Both the position numbers and the translations under genes were made by a program. A DNA stretch of 64,000 nt. Origin: Hyaloraphidium curvatum (Eukaryota > Monoblepharomycota > Hyaloraphidiomycetes > Hyaloraphidiales > Hyaloraphidiaceae). Under the pieces are notes generated by a model. The model was not told the origin of the DNA, did not search any database, and worked only from the letters and a program-made list of their open reading frames with translations. Position 1 is the first letter of the stretch. Every line of letters starts with the position of its first letter. Where the stretch lies: positions 1 through 64,000 of the forward strand of contig JAIVFI010000006.1 of NCBI GenBank assembly GCA_025558095.1, given 5' to 3'. Shown piece after piece: positions 20,961 to 32,797 of this stretch.

Positions 20961-21416
20961 CTCGGCGACGGACAGATCCCCCATCTTGCCGTGGAGTACG
21001 CGTCGCGATGGCTGGAAAGGACGAGTGAGGGGCGGTGCGAAGGGAAAGGTTGTTGGAGGCGTCGGCCGAACGCGATCTTTGGCGGTGATAGGTGATAGTT
21101 CCACAAGGCTTCTGAGGTCACAATAGACAACGGACTTTGGCAACGAGCTGCTTTTGCTATCATGCGCCCGTGGCGCTTGTCACGGGCGTGGGCGATGGGA
21201 TCCCGATCTGATCGAGTCAGCGGTCGAGTCGCGAACAGCCCGCGCGCCCACCGCAACTCGTTCTGCCTTGCACGTTCCCCCACGCTCCCCGGCCCAGTCT
21301 CCACCTTCCAACTGCCCCGCGCGCCTCGTCCTCCTTTTCCCGTGGGCCCGCGCGCCGCCGCCCCGCGCCCCCCGCTGACCACCCGTCCCGCCCCGCAGGA
21401 GCCCCCGCCGAACGAT
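20961..21416. other. Intergenic region upstream of the 183-residue gene (second copy)
   Basis: About 450 bp corresponding to 16054-16557, with small indels. No gene is supported. The C-rich block and CAATAGACAACGG are conserved, so it is probably a promoter and leader. Confidence 0.5.
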
Positions 21417-22138
21417 ATGGCGTCCTTCTTCTCCGCGCTGCGCTCCCGCTTCCACGCCTGCTTCGACGGCGACCACGACGCCCTCCCCGCCCGCCCCCGC
21501 GTCCCCGCCCCCGACGCCGCCGAGCTCCCGCCGCTCCCGTCGTTCCGCCGCGCGCTTACGGTCCCCGTCGGCGACGCTCCCAACTCCGTCCGCCACTTCT
21601 TCGGAGCCATGGGGCTGCCGGCAGATGCGACGGCCACCCTCCTCCTCACCATGGTGCATCCCGTTCTCCATCCCGCAGTTCTCCATCCCGCAGTTTGGCA
21701 CCCGGATGCTGATCTCGATCCGATCCCCCGATCTCCCTCGTTTCCACCATCTCACAGGGTCTGCGATGCCGCGTGGACCGCCGGGACGATGGGCAGCGAG
21801 ACGGCGCTCGTCGCTGGGAAGGGCCGGGCATTCGCGCAGGTTTGGCAAGCCGGACCGTGGGACGCCAAGATCCTCAGGGTCGAGCTGATGGGAAAGTTCG
21901 GCGAGGCCAACATCACCGTCGAACGTGCGTTCGGTCCGCTCCCTGCGTCGTGCCGCCGCTGACCATGCACCGCCCTCGATCCGCAGTCGACGCCTCCCTC
22001 CCCGCCAGCAAGTTCCCCGCCGTCCGCACGCACATGTTCGCCATCGCCGCGGTGGAGCTGGTGCCGGACAGGAGGGGCGACGTGGGGAAGATGAGGCGGG
22101 TGGTGGAGGAAGCGGGGGTGAAGATCGACGAGTGGTAG
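21417..22138 (+). CDS. Second copy of the 183-residue unknown gene, with exonised intron 1
   Basis: Paralog of 16558-17260. The donor GTGCGT is changed to GGTGCAT, and a 15-bp unit (TTCTCCATCCCGCAG) is duplicated inside the old intron. Splicing at the shifted GT would break the frame, but reading through stays open into VCDAAWTAGTMGSETALVA. The protein likely gains about 35 residues here (TMVHPVLHPAVLHPAVWHP). The second intron (GAAC then GTGCGT, ending CCGCAG) is kept, with the last exon in phase to KIDEW. Function unknown. Confidence 0.7.
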
Positions 22139-22313
22139 ATCCGCCCCAGGTGGGCGCGGCTCTCGGGTGCGGATGGAAGATAAGAAAGGCGACGGAGCGG
22201 GGATGATTGATCAGCTAGAGGAGAACGGGTCATTTGTATTCCGTATTGCGGCGCAGGTGCGTTGCGGGTCCGGGCCTAGTCGGAATCGCGCTTGGTTCCA
22301 GGACGGCACATCG

Positions 22314-24477
22314 CTACCACGCCTCCATTTCCGCGCAGACCTCGACAAAGGTCGGCCTGTCCGCCGGGTTCTGCGCCCACATGCGCTCCATGAGGTTCCA
22401 CATCCTGTCGTCGACGTCATCGGGGCGCTCGGGCCGATCTCCTTGCTTGACAGCCTCACGGAGCTGCCGGAATCGTCTGTCGAGACCAAATCGGAGCAAG
22501 GCAGGTGCGAGCCACCCACCAACAGCGCACCCAGCCCTTGAAACGGGTACCCACCCTCGTCGACGACCTCGTAGCACACCATGGCGAACGCGTACACGTC
22601 CACGGGCGGGCGGAGCTTGCCTCCGCGCCACAGTTCCGGGGCCATGAATGGGGGTGTGCCGCTTGCGGAGCCCCCGGCATCGCGATCGCCGCTGGTGGTG
22701 CCCAGGGAGAGGTGCGTGCGGACCTTGGCGAGGCCGAAGTCGGCGATCTTGGGGATGTCGTGGTCTGCAGTGGCCGGGGGTTAGATGCGCATGCACCCCC
22801 GGCCCGAGGGCCGCGCGAGCCCACCGATCATGATGTTGGCGCACTTGAGGTCCCCGTGGAGCACCTTGTACGAGTGCAGGTACGCCATCCCCGCGGCCGT
22901 CCCGCGGAGGTACCTGAGCCCGACCGCCTGGTCCCAGCGCAGTTGTTCGAGCCGCGAACGCATGCTGCCGTCGGTCAGTTCCGAGATCAGCAGGGGCGGG
23001 GACTCGCAAAAGGCTAGGAGGGGGAGCACTGCGGCAAACGTTGAGCCCAGGACAGTGAACGCGCGAGGAGCGAGGGCGGCCCACCGTTGCGCTGGTTCAA
23101 CCCGTCCCATACCGCGATCTCCTTGAGGAACATTTGCACCGTCTCCGGGGTTACGTCGCCCTTGATGGTCTTGACGGCCACCCGCGTCGCGCCCCTGAGC
23201 ACGCCGCGGTACACCGTGCCGAAGGAGCCCTCGCCGAGTATGGACGCTTTCTCGGTGGAGTAGGCGACCTCGTCCTTGGCGATGCGGAGCTTGGAGAGGA
23301 ACGCCGAATGGTCCGATTTGGTGCTTGCGGAGGAGGCATGCGATCGGGAGGGATCCGAAGGTAGCTTGGTCACCTGTGACGAGTTCCAGGAGGTAGCCGC
23401 CGGCGGGGCCGGACCGCGCTTGGCCATCTCCGCCGCCGCTGCCATCCTGCGCTCCACCTCTTCCTCCCTCAGCCTCAGCTCCCGCAGACGACGTGCGATC
23501 TCGGCCTCCTGCTCCCGCACGCCGGCGGCCTCGTCCGCGAGCCGCTGCTGCCTTTTGGCCTCCTCCCGCCTGCGTGCATCCTCGTCGAGCCGTTTGCGCT
23601 CCCGTTCGGCGGCCTCCCGCCGCCGCACCTCCTCCTCCTGCTGCTGCTGCTGCGCGCGGGCGCGCTCGGCTGCCTCGGCCGCCTGCTGCTTCTGCATATG
23701 CTCTCTCCGGCCGGCAGGATTGTTGACGATCGTCTCGATTTCCGAAAGCAGATTCTCCGGAACGCCGTTCCACTTGAGGTCGAGGTCCGAGAGCGTGAAG
23801 TTGTGGATAAGGGCTTCGGCGAGGGCGCGCGCGCCGTCAACTCCGATGGAGTTGTTGCGCAACCACAGGGTCCTCAGCGTTGAGTTGACCTTCAGCGCCT
23901 CGGCGAGCGCGCGGGCACCCTCGACCCCGATGGAGTTGTTCCCCAGGTGCAGGGTCGTCAGCGTCGAGTTGTCTTTCAGCGCCTCGGCCAGCGCGCGGGC
24001 GCCCTCGACCCCAATGGAGTTCCTTGGCAGGTCCAGCCTCGTAAGCGCCGAGTTCGTTTTCAGCGCCTGCGCAAGCGCGCGGGCGCCTTCGACACCGATG
24101 GAGTTGTCGTCCAGCCAAAGGGTCGCCAACGCCGTGTTCACTTTCAGCGCCTCCGCGAGCAGACGGGCCCCGCTGTCCCCCATGGAGCTCCTGTGCAGAA
24201 ACAGGGTCGTCAAGGTCAGGTTCCCCTTCAGTGCCTCGGCGAGCGCGCGGGTCTCCTTGTCGCTGGCTGACTGCCAGCCGGCATTGAACGTCGTCTTCCC
24301 CGCGAGCTCGTTGCGCCAGTATGCCGCGTCACCCTTCGTCGACTCGGGAGCGGCCTTCGGGGCCTGCGGCGCCGGGGCGGGCTGCACCGGGCGGGGAGCG
24401 GGGGCCGCGGCGGGTTGCTGCACCACTCGCGCATCCCGGTCCTCCTTCGTGCGGCCGATGCCAAGCAGCTTCTTCAT
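22314..24477 (-). CDS. LRR-coiled-coil-TKL kinase (second copy)
   Basis: Exons 24477-23085, 23028-22825, 22764-22520, 22463-22314; about 663 residues. Start MKKLLGIGRTKEDRD, then an extra Ala/Pro/Gln linker of about 35 residues not found in the first copy. AAYWRNELAG precedes six 28-residue LRRs, a long coiled coil (EEEVRRREAAERERKRLDED) and an intact kinase: GEGSFGTVYRG, VAVK, HGDLKCAN, DFG, APE. It is the tandem paralog of 17495-19485, with all four exon junctions conserved. It is head to head with a MYND remnant at 24661. Confidence 0.85.
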
Positions 24478-24530
24478 CGCTGCGCAGTGGCGGCCCGCGG
24501 CGCTCCGCACGGCTCCGCGGGGGAGCGGCA

Positions 24531-24660
24531 CTCCTGACTGACTGACTGACGAGCGGGGTTAGGGATTTCACATCGCCGAGCCATCGAAAGCACGCCGTCC
24601 CTACCTCGCCCTCCTCCGACGCGTCCCGCCGGGGCAGATACCCTCCCGACGCGCCTGCAG
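24531..24660. promoter_or_regulatory. Conserved divergent promoter, copy E
   Basis: Nearly identical to 14938-15061, including the GACT repeat, GAGCGGGGTTAGGGATTTCA and GGCAGATACCCTCCCGACGC. The sequence encoding the first eight residues of the kinase (MKKLLGIG) is shared with the 14884 gene as well. Confidence 0.55.
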
Positions 24661-25275
24661 ATGTGGACGACGCGGCCGAGTGCGCCCTCCCGCCCGAGAG
24701 CTCCTCCTCGGGGCCGCGGCGCGTCTCCCGCTGGTGGAAGCGCCCAGCGGAGGCCGGCCGGGGCGGAGCACGCGCTGCAGCTCCCCGCGTTCACCGAGGC
24801 GAAAGCCGGAGGAGAGGATCGGGCGCATCGCCCGCGCTCGGACAGCGCTACGTCGTCTTTGGCGCCGCGTCATGTTGCAAGAGAGACTGTGTCCATACCG
24901 CGCGGTGCCGTCTCGGCATGGCCTGCGCCGTTCCGGAACCCAACCGGACGCAGCACGACGAAGCTGGGACAACGGCACTCGGAAAAGTGCCCGTCGACTT
25001 GGTGCTCAGCTAGCTTCCGTCTGGGCAAAGGGGACGGGGCGACGTTCAAGGTGGAATCGATCGTCGGGGCCGACACTGGCGGATTCGCGCCCATGAGAAG
25101 GCACCGGGGGGCATGCTGGACGCCGGCGTCATCTGCGGCAGGAACGTCGTCTCGGCGGCCGGGACGCAGGCGCTCCTGCTCAAGCACATCGCCTTCTCCC
25201 GCTGCTCGACGTGCAAGACCGCGTTGTACATATCGTTGTCTGCGCGGCAGTGGCGGCGCTGAGCGCGGCGAAGTA
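24661..25275 (+). pseudogene. Third MYND partner remnant (copy E)
   Basis: Downstream of the copy E promoter. Its end aligns with the MYND genes: SRCSTCKTALYISLSARQ replaces CSRCKRDHYCSKQCQ, and the 3' flank GGCGGCGCTGAGCGCGGCGAAGTAGATCGG-like sequence follows as in copy C. Zinc-binding Cys residues are lost. No continuous frame spans the region. It is best read as a decayed partner gene. Confidence 0.45.
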
Positions 25276-25557
25276 GATCGGTGCTGCGCGACGAGTTGCA
25301 CTCGCATTAGAACCCTCGCTGCATCCGTCGACTAGTGCCAAAGTGGCTCTGTCGGTTCGACTTCAATCCATTAAGTTACGCCTGCTGCTTAACGAATCGA
25401 GACTATAGCCCTTGCTCCCCCTGCCGCCCCTTCCATGTCCCAGCTCCGCTCGCGCCCTCTTCCACGGAGGACGTCCGCGCCGCGCCCCACTCTCCTCACG
25501 CGACGTGGCTCAGCCCGACCCACCTGATCCGCGTCGGGTACCTGCCACGCACTTGCG

Positions 25558-27919
25558 TCAGCCCCGCGCACACCTCCTCCGGCAACGAGAAACCCACCTC
25601 CCGCACACTGCCAGGTACACGCTCCCCGGGAACCCGCGGATCGACGTCCCGCAGTCGACCCCGTTGCGCCGGAACCCGAGCGTGCGCGCGTCCAGGTCGA
25701 GGTCGACGACGATCACCTCGCCGTCCTTGAGCGGGCCGCCGCGGGAGCGGGGGTACGGGATCGGCATCGAGTTGACGCACTGCGGGTAGGGTGAAGCGGG
25801 GTGAGCGGGATCGTCGGCGGGAAGCGGCGACGGGTTGACCCACGATGCTGTCGCGCCCGTCCCAGGTGCAGCAGTTGGGCTGCGACCGCAGCGCCTGCCT
25901 GGGATCGAAGGTTTCGCCGATCATGATGCCGATGTCCGGGAAGTGCAGGGCGTGGGAGCCGCTCCCGACCCTCGGTCTGCCGCGCGGCATGATCGTCAGC
26001 TTTCCCCACGCGGCGGCACGCGACGCAACACCCACGCGATCCGCTCGACCATGATCACCCATCTCCACTGCCCCCTGCTGATGCTCGCTGCGCTCCTGCA
26101 GCTCCGCACGCTCTCGCTGTTGAACGCCAGGTTCATCCTCGACGCCGCCACCTCCCCCCGGGGGACGACCCAGCCCTCGAACCCCGCCGAGATGTCGCCG
26201 CCCATCGACGGGCTCGGCTGCACCGGCGCCGCGGGCGCGGGCGGGATGTCGTCCATCGGGGGTGCCGGCTCCCGCGGGGCAGCGGGCGCTGGCTCGCGGG
26301 GTTCCCTCCGGCGAGATTTCTGCGAGGCGTTGGAGGGGCGCGGTTGCGGCTGCTCCATGGAGCGCTCGAACGCGCGCGGGGGAGGCGGGCCGTCGGCCTG
26401 CACCGCGGCGGCGGCAACGGCGGGGACCACCGCGGTGGGGTTGGGCGCGGCGGCGGCGATCGAGACGGAGCCGGGCGGGAGGGTGTTCATGACGACGCCG
26501 TTGGTCCCGACGACGGCGGTTTGGCCGTTGGCGAGTGTGACGATGTTCATGGGCTGCCCGTTGTTGAGCAGGCCGTTCGTGGAGGGCGGGAGGCCGGTGC
26601 CGGGGGGGATGACGAGGGAAGGGGGCTGCTGGAAGATGACGGACTGGGGAACCATGCCGGGCTGGCCAGGCATCATGACCATCGGCTGGGGAGGGGCGGG
26701 CGCAGGGGCAGGCGCCGGAGCGGGGGGTTGCGTTGCGATGGGTGGGGGGAGGGGTTGCTGCGTGGGGAGTTCCGGCATCGAGCTGGTCCCACCAACGCCT
26801 CCGAGGCCCATCTGCTGTCGCAGCGAGACGTTGGGCCCGGTGCCGATCGGCAGGCCCGACTGGGCCCGCAGCCGGCGCGCAACGATGGTGTACTGTTTCA
26901 TGAGCTTCTGGATTGGGATGAGGCCCGAGGGCTGGAGGAAAGGGGGGTAAGCGAGGAGGGAAGGTTGCCGACAAAGGTCACCCACCTCCACCTCCTTTTC
27001 CAGATCGTCCAGCGTGATCTTCTCCAGGTCGATCAGCCGCGCCAGCTGCGCCACCTGCTCCGGCGTCGCCCTGTTGACCTCAGCCCACGCGCGGATGATT
27101 CGGAACTTCTGCATCTCCCCTCCGGGCCACTCGGCGCCCCGGACGGCCGGCAAAAAGGCCCCGAATTCCATGCCCTCGAGGAGGCCGACAACCTTGCCGG
27201 TGTCGTTCTTGGCCGCCTGCATGAAGATGGGCAGGCAGGCTTCGAACGTTTCCCGCATTCCGTAATAGTTCATCCTCGCGAGGCCACGTGCTGCCGCCTC
27301 GGTCCCCATAGCCTCGACCAGCTGCGCCTCGACGGCCCTCCTGGCCGACCTCATCCGGGAGACATCGGTCTCCTCGGCAGCAAATGCCTCGATGGTGTGC
27401 AAGGTGTCCACGGCGAGCACGGGGTCGCCGACGCAGTCCATGGCCGCGGGGAGGCCAGTGTAGAGGTAGCGGAGGAACACGCGCACCGCGGGCGCGGGGA
27501 GGTCCGGGAGGTCGATCCGGGAGGGGAGACCCGAGGTGGTGGTGTGGCGGTTGCGGAACTGGGCCGACTGCGAGATCAAGACGGCCCTGAGCGGAGCAGG
27601 AGGGGGTCAGCTCGAGAGTCCGTTCAGGTAGGTTCCAGCAGACGGCCCACCTATGGCACAGCACCTCCGCCCCGTCCGTCCCGCAAACCAGCGTCGTGTC
27701 CGTTGCAACAGCGTTCTCGAACAAGGCCAACCAGTTGCTCCGGAACGGCTCCATCCCCGCCGCGGCTGCGGCCACCGGCCCGGGCAGCGCCTGCGGCGGC
27801 GGCAGCGCCGGGAGCGCCGGCAGCGCGATGGGCAGCTGCGGCGCCGACGTCCCCGGTCGGAGGGCGCCGCCGGGGGGCAGCCGGCCGTCCGGAGGGGAGT
27901 AGCCGCCGTAGCCGGCCAT
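25558..27919 (-). CDS. BTB/POZ and SPRY domain protein
   Basis: Exons 27919-27651, 27586-26986, 26931-26036, 25970-25844, 25779-25558. The BTB domain starts around DTTLVCGTDGAEVLCHRAVL (junction of exons 1 and 2) and continues ISQSAQFRNRH to FLRYLYTG. A BACK-like helical part follows, then a Pro/Gln/Ala-rich linker of about 200 residues and a SPRY domain (GFEGWVVPRGEV, GQWRWVIMVERIA, FPDIGIMIGETFD, LDLDARTLGFRRNGVDCG). BTB proteins commonly act as Cullin-3 adaptors and SPRY binds substrates, so a ubiquitin-ligase receptor role is likely but inferred. The exact C-terminus is unsure: another frame continues VGFSLPEEVCAGL. Its last exon is copied at 10010-10360. Confidence 0.8.
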
Positions 27920-28683
27920 GTCCGACCGGCGCGGGGTTCCTCCGGGTTCCCGGAGGGCAGGAGCTCGCTACGCCCGGGCAAACAAGCACGTGCTCCGCAC
28001 GGCGCGCGGTCCGTCGCGCAAGGGAGTCATCTCGCGGCGCGCCGGGTTGCCGGCCGCGGTGTAGGGACCGTCCGGGGGACTCTGTTTGCAGCGCCGCAGC
28101 GCTTTCCGATCCCGCCGCCTGCCCGAAACTCAGACTTGGAACTAAGAAATGGGGTCCGCAAATGTCCGGAACTCTTTGTAAATCCAAGCCGCAAACGAAT
28201 TGCCCCATTTCAGGGGTGGATTCGTCGAGGCGAGGGCTGCAGCGCTGCTCCTCCATGTTCCGTAGCAGTCAAGAAAGAGTGACCCCTGCAAACGCTCCGG
28301 AACCGCGAAACTCGCCGGTTGTTTCCTCCGCTGCAAAGCGTGCTGCACGTGTGGAATGCATTCCGACGGAAAACGGTCCCGATCGGCTGCAGGTGGTGGG
28401 TTGGTAGGCCCGCCCGACGGCGGCCCGCCGCGGCAGCTCGGCGGACCCAGACGCAGCACTCTTGGGGACGCCGGCGTGTGCCGCGGCAGATCACGGAGGA
28501 AGCTCAGTAACTGTTGGTCAGTCGGCACTTCAGATGCTAGATGGAGTGAGCAGGGTGAAGAACATCATCGGTGGTGCGCGGGCAAGCTACATCTCGCAAT
28601 CGAATTCAGATTTCAGAACAGATCTACAGAATGGTATCGCAAGATCCGCAGGTTCTCGTTCCCAACACCCCGCCCGCCCGCCT
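27920..28683. other. Intergenic region
   Basis: About 760 bp between the BTB-SPRY start and the ITC1-like stop, both on the minus strand. No domain-bearing frame is seen. It is less GC-rich near 28150-28660 than the coding DNA. It probably holds the BTB-SPRY promoter and the ITC1-like 3' UTR. Confidence 0.5.
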
Positions 28684-31600
28684 TTAGTGGCTCGGGTTCT
28701 TGGGGAACCCGCCGGCCCACTTGTTCACATAGCCGTGCGCCGGCAGCGTCCCCGTCCCTCCGCGCGCGGCCGCACGCTTCTCCTTGCTAATGTACTGGTT
28801 GGTCAAATCCTGCCGAGAACCGGGGTTAGGCATCGGCGTGGAAGCAGTCGAGCACAAACGAACCTCCTCCCGACGACGGATACCGGCCTTGAAGTCGTCC
28901 ATGCAGTCCGCCAGCAGGGTGCTGAGGGCGAACTCGCGTTCTCCCCGGGGGTTTAACCACCTCATGAGCTCGTCGACATCTCCCTCCGTCTCGATGAAGG
29001 TCCACTCTTTCGACGGCGCGTCCAACATCCTGGGGTTGTCCGAAATCCTCTGCCACGTCGGGTCCCGGATATCTTCCAAAGAATGTCAAAGACCGCTTGA
29101 CGGCCAACCATAGCCACAACCCACCCTCGGGCCCGACCACCTCGATCCACAGCTTGCCCGACGCCCAGCGCTGCAGCGGACCGCCGTCGGTGCTGGCATC
29201 CTTCTTCCCCTTCACCGCCCCGTCCGTCTGCACCATGTCCGCGACGCCGCCGCCGAACCAGCTGTCGAAGTTCCAGTACCTGTTAAACCAGCGATCCCTA
29301 CCGATCGGCCGGCCGTGCGAGACCGCAGACCACCCCCGGATCTGCCTCTCTACGAGGGTTTCCCTCCGCTGCAGGTGCTTCTCCTTCTCCTCCATCCGCT
29401 TCCGCTCGTCGGCGCGGGCCTTGAGCGTCTTTGCCCGCTCCTTCTGCGACTTGGCGATGGCCGCGCGCTGCTGCTTCCGCGCGCGCTCGTCGGCCTTGCG
29501 CTGCGCCTGGGCGGCGGCCAGGTCCGTCTGCCGCGCTGAGGGGATCGCGGGCACCGCGGCGGCGGAGGAGCCGCCGCCATCGGAGTCCGTGTCGGAGGAA
29601 TCCGAGTCTGACGAATCCGAGTCCTCGAACGAGATCTCCTCGTCCTCGTCCGACGACACGCCGCCGGCGGCCGAGCTGGAGCCCGCCTTGGCCTTGGCCG
29701 GGCGGCGCCGGGACGTCGAGGCGTTGGAGTCCGTGCCGTCCAGGTCGTCCTCCGTATCCTGATCCATGGGGTCGGGGGCAGGGGGTGCGGCGGGTTCGGA
29801 AGCGGGCGCGGATTCCGGCGCGGGGGTCGAGGCGGGCGCCGCCTCCATCGGCACGGGGTCCTGCTCCTCCTCGGCCTGGAGGCGCTCCTCCATCTCCTCC
29901 TTCTCGTTCATGCTGGAAGGGAAAGCAGGTGTCAGCATCACGCGCTCGACGTCAGAAGCAGAAACCTCACAGGTCCTGCCTCTCCTGCGCGAGTTCGAAG
30001 CGGATCTTGCGCAGGTTCACGACCTCGTCGTGTGCCTGCTCCTGGTACCGCCTGTAACGCCAGGGAATCAGCACTCGTCGTGGGTTACGGCGGCGTACGA
30101 GCAACCAACCTGATCTCCTCCCACCCAAAGACGATCTCCTCGATCAGGAACTTGAGCAGCCCCAGCTTCTCCCGGATCTTGAGCCTGTTCCACCCCCTCT
30201 CGCAGATGTGCAGGAACTCCAAATCCGGCATCGTCTTCTTGGTCGTCTTGCGCGTGGACAGCTGCTGCGGCTTCTCCGCCGCCAGCGTCACGGCCACCAG
30301 CGACGCCACGCCGGGCATTACCGCCGCGCGCGACTCGTCGTACATGCCCGCGCCCAGGCGGCGGCGCTTGGTCGGGTCGTGGAACGGCTCGTCCATCGCG
30401 GCGGCGGGCACGGCCGTCGGCGCGGGCCGCTTGCCCTTGCGGAGCTTGCGCCCCGTGGGCCCGTACTCGGCGTCCGATTCCTCCGACGCCGGCACGCCCT
30501 CGGCGTCCACGTCGTCAAAGATCGACATGTCCGCCTCGTCGGCCGCCGACGCCGACGCCGCGTCTGCCTGCTGCGGCTGGATCGGCTCGGGCGGCAGCTG
30601 CGCCAGCACGGGGTCCTGCTTGGGCGGCGGGTCCAGCTTGAGCAGCGTGTCCACTCCTTCGTCCTCCTCCTCGCGGTCCGCCAGCTCGAGCATCTTGCCG
30701 ATGATGCGCCAGTACCCCGGGATGAACACCTCGGGGTCCTTGGCGCCGGGCAGCAGCCAGACCAGGTCCACGACGGCGCTCATCAGCGCCGCCTGCCACC
30801 CCTTGAGCCGCACGCACGGGTGCGCGGGCAGGCCGCGGGCCGAGGGGTGCGTCGACCACGCGGACCAGGGGAAGTTGGTCCACGAGCGCACCCAGGTCAG
30901 GTGGCGGTCGATCTCGAGGTTGACCAGGGCGTGCTCGTCGATGGGCGTGAGCGGGGACGAGGAATCCTTGTCGGAGCCATCGTCCACAGGCTCCTTCTTG
31001 GTCGAGGTGTCGATCTTGAGCGCCGGCTTGACCCCCGACGGCGCCGCGCTGCCCGCCGCCGACGGCGTGCCGACCTCGGCCGGCGGCGTCCCCGACCCGT
31101 CGCCGGCATCTGTCCCGTCCTCCCCGGCACCGCGGTCGAGGTCGCGCAGGGCCGCGGCGGCCTTTTCGGCGGCGAGCGCGGCGGCCTTGGCCTTTTCGGC
31201 GGCCTTGACGAGGTTCTCGCGCTCGCGACGGGAGACGCGGAGCAGGGAAAAGACGGTCTCGCTCATGACCTCGTTGCGGTAGTCGAGCGTCGTGAGGGCG
31301 TTGACAAAGTCGTCGAACGTGAACGGGTACAGGTTGAGCGGTTTGCTGTTACGCGTGGAAGGAAGGTTAGCCCGCGACACCGTTGCAGGCGAACGGCGCC
31401 GCCCACCAGTAGACGGTCAGGAAGTTCCACACAAACAGCACGTCCGCCACGACCCCCTGCGGCAGCGGCACCCTCTCGCTCGGCACCTTCTTCCCCTCTG
31501 GCCTCTTGCCCAGCGTCCTCTGCTCGTCCGCGATCGCCGGCGCCGCCCCCGAGGACCACGGCAGGTCGCCGTGCTTGGCGAGGAACTGCGGGTCCTCGCG

Positions 31601-32797
31601 CACGAGGCGGTGCAGCTGCGTGTCGTCGACGGGGAAGCGGGTGGGGAACTCGGGCTCGGCGTGGAGGGTGCGCGGGGGCCGGTAGTCGGGGCCCTCGATG
31701 CGCTTGCGGTAGAGGTCCTGGATGCCCGGGGGCATGTCGGTGGGGATGCCCAGGCGGGCGGCGACCTCGGGCTGCAGAGTCGGGGGGAATCGGACGTCGG
31801 CGCGGTGTCCTTCCGCGCGCCCCGGAGAGCAACCCACCTTGATGACGAGCGGGCTGCCTGCCCAAAGCTCCCTGGTCATGTTCTCCTTGAGGAACCGCTT
31901 GAAGTTCTGCTTGCTGAACGCGATCCGGTCCCGCTTGATCCTTTTTGTCGGGATGACCTCCGCCTCGCCCTCGGGCTCGCCGAACTGGTTGAGCCAGCGG
32001 ATGCGGACCTCGCCCGCCTTGAGCGTGGGCTCGGCGAAGCGCGCGTCGGTGGTGTCGGGGGGCTGCACCACGCGCGCCATGTGCGAGGTCCACTGGGTGA
32101 TCTCGATGTTGACGTCCTCGTCGACAAAGGCGTGCTGCCGGAGGGCGTCGTGGACAAAGTCGACGACGTGGTCGAGGCGCTCGGTCGCTGGCATGTCGGG
32201 TGGTCAGGCGGGGAGCGCGCAGCACATAGAATGTGCCCCACAAAAGTTGGCCTTGAGCAGCAGCGCCTTCTTCCAGATGTCGGGCAGGCCCTCCTCGATG
32301 AGCCGCCGGGCCTTGCGCTCGCTCAGCAGGGCCTCCTCGTAGGTCAGCTGGGTCTTGCCGGTCGAGGAGCACATCCAGGTGTGCTGGCGGTACAGGTTGA
32401 AGCGGTGGAAGTACGCCCTGGAGCAGGCACGCGACGACGATGCGAGCAGGAGGTCGTGCGGGCGATTCGAGGCGGATGGCGGGCGGAAAGGGGGGAAAGA
32501 GGGCGCCGGGGTCAGAGAACGCCAGGGGCGGTCCGACAAGGCGGATGGGACGCAGGCCGGGCCCGGGAACGCCTCAGCCGGCCATTCCGAGCCCCCGGAA
32601 GCCATTCAGGCCGCCCTGCGCCCGACCCGGGCCGGCCATCCCCCCAGATCCGCGCCGGCGGCCGCAACCCACTCGTAGTTGTCGAAGACCTCGCCCGTGA
32701 TCCGGCAGAGCCATACTTCGCGCTCCGGCTCCTTTTCGACGTCCGCCTTGTCGGGCGGCGGCAGCAGCGCCCACGGCTTGCGCTTGAAGGTGGGCAT
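28684..32797 (-). CDS. ITC1: Itc1/ACF1-type ISWI remodelling complex subunit (WAC-DDT-WHIM)
   Basis: Exons: 32797-32673, 32417-32242, 32187-31838, 31771-about 31382, about 31345-30110, 30051-29971, 29912-29125, 29072-28864, 28809-28684. The WAC domain is at the start (MPTFKRKPWALL, ITGEVFDNYE, then AYFHRFNLYRQHTW). The DDT domain spans exons 4-5 (VADVLFVWNFLTVYWW, PFTFDDFVNALTT). WHIM1 (IREKLGLLKFLIEEI) and WHIM2/3 (GRPIGRDRWFNRYWNF) follow. No PHD finger or bromodomain is present, as in yeast Itc1. It should pair with ISWI ATPase to space nucleosomes. The first intron (255 nt) is unusually long for this window. The junction at 31381-31346 does not fit codon phase with canonical sites, so that splice is uncertain. 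Confidence 0.9.

Larger units (their letters stand above)
15062..24477. repeat. Tandem duplication of MYND partner, 183-residue gene and LRR kinase
   Basis: A unit of about 4.6-4.8 kb occurs twice in direct order: 15062-19485 and 19661-24477. Each holds a MYND remnant, a small three-part gene (16558, 21417) and an LRR-coiled-coil-kinase on the other strand. Intergenic sequence is shared too, for example the GGTTGTTGGAGGCGTCGG block near 16195 and 21050. A further promoter and MYND remnant follow at 24531-25275. Confidence 0.85.

Noticed and set aside
25340..25400. Possible tRNA-like GGTTCGACT box
   Set aside because: No matching acceptor stem or A-box at the right distance; the sequence belongs to the SPRY 3' flank shared with 10010-10070.
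30208..31842. A 544-codon plus-strand frame opposite the ITC1-like gene
   Set aside because: It is antisense to the DDT and linker exons, with Arg/His-rich composition and no motif.
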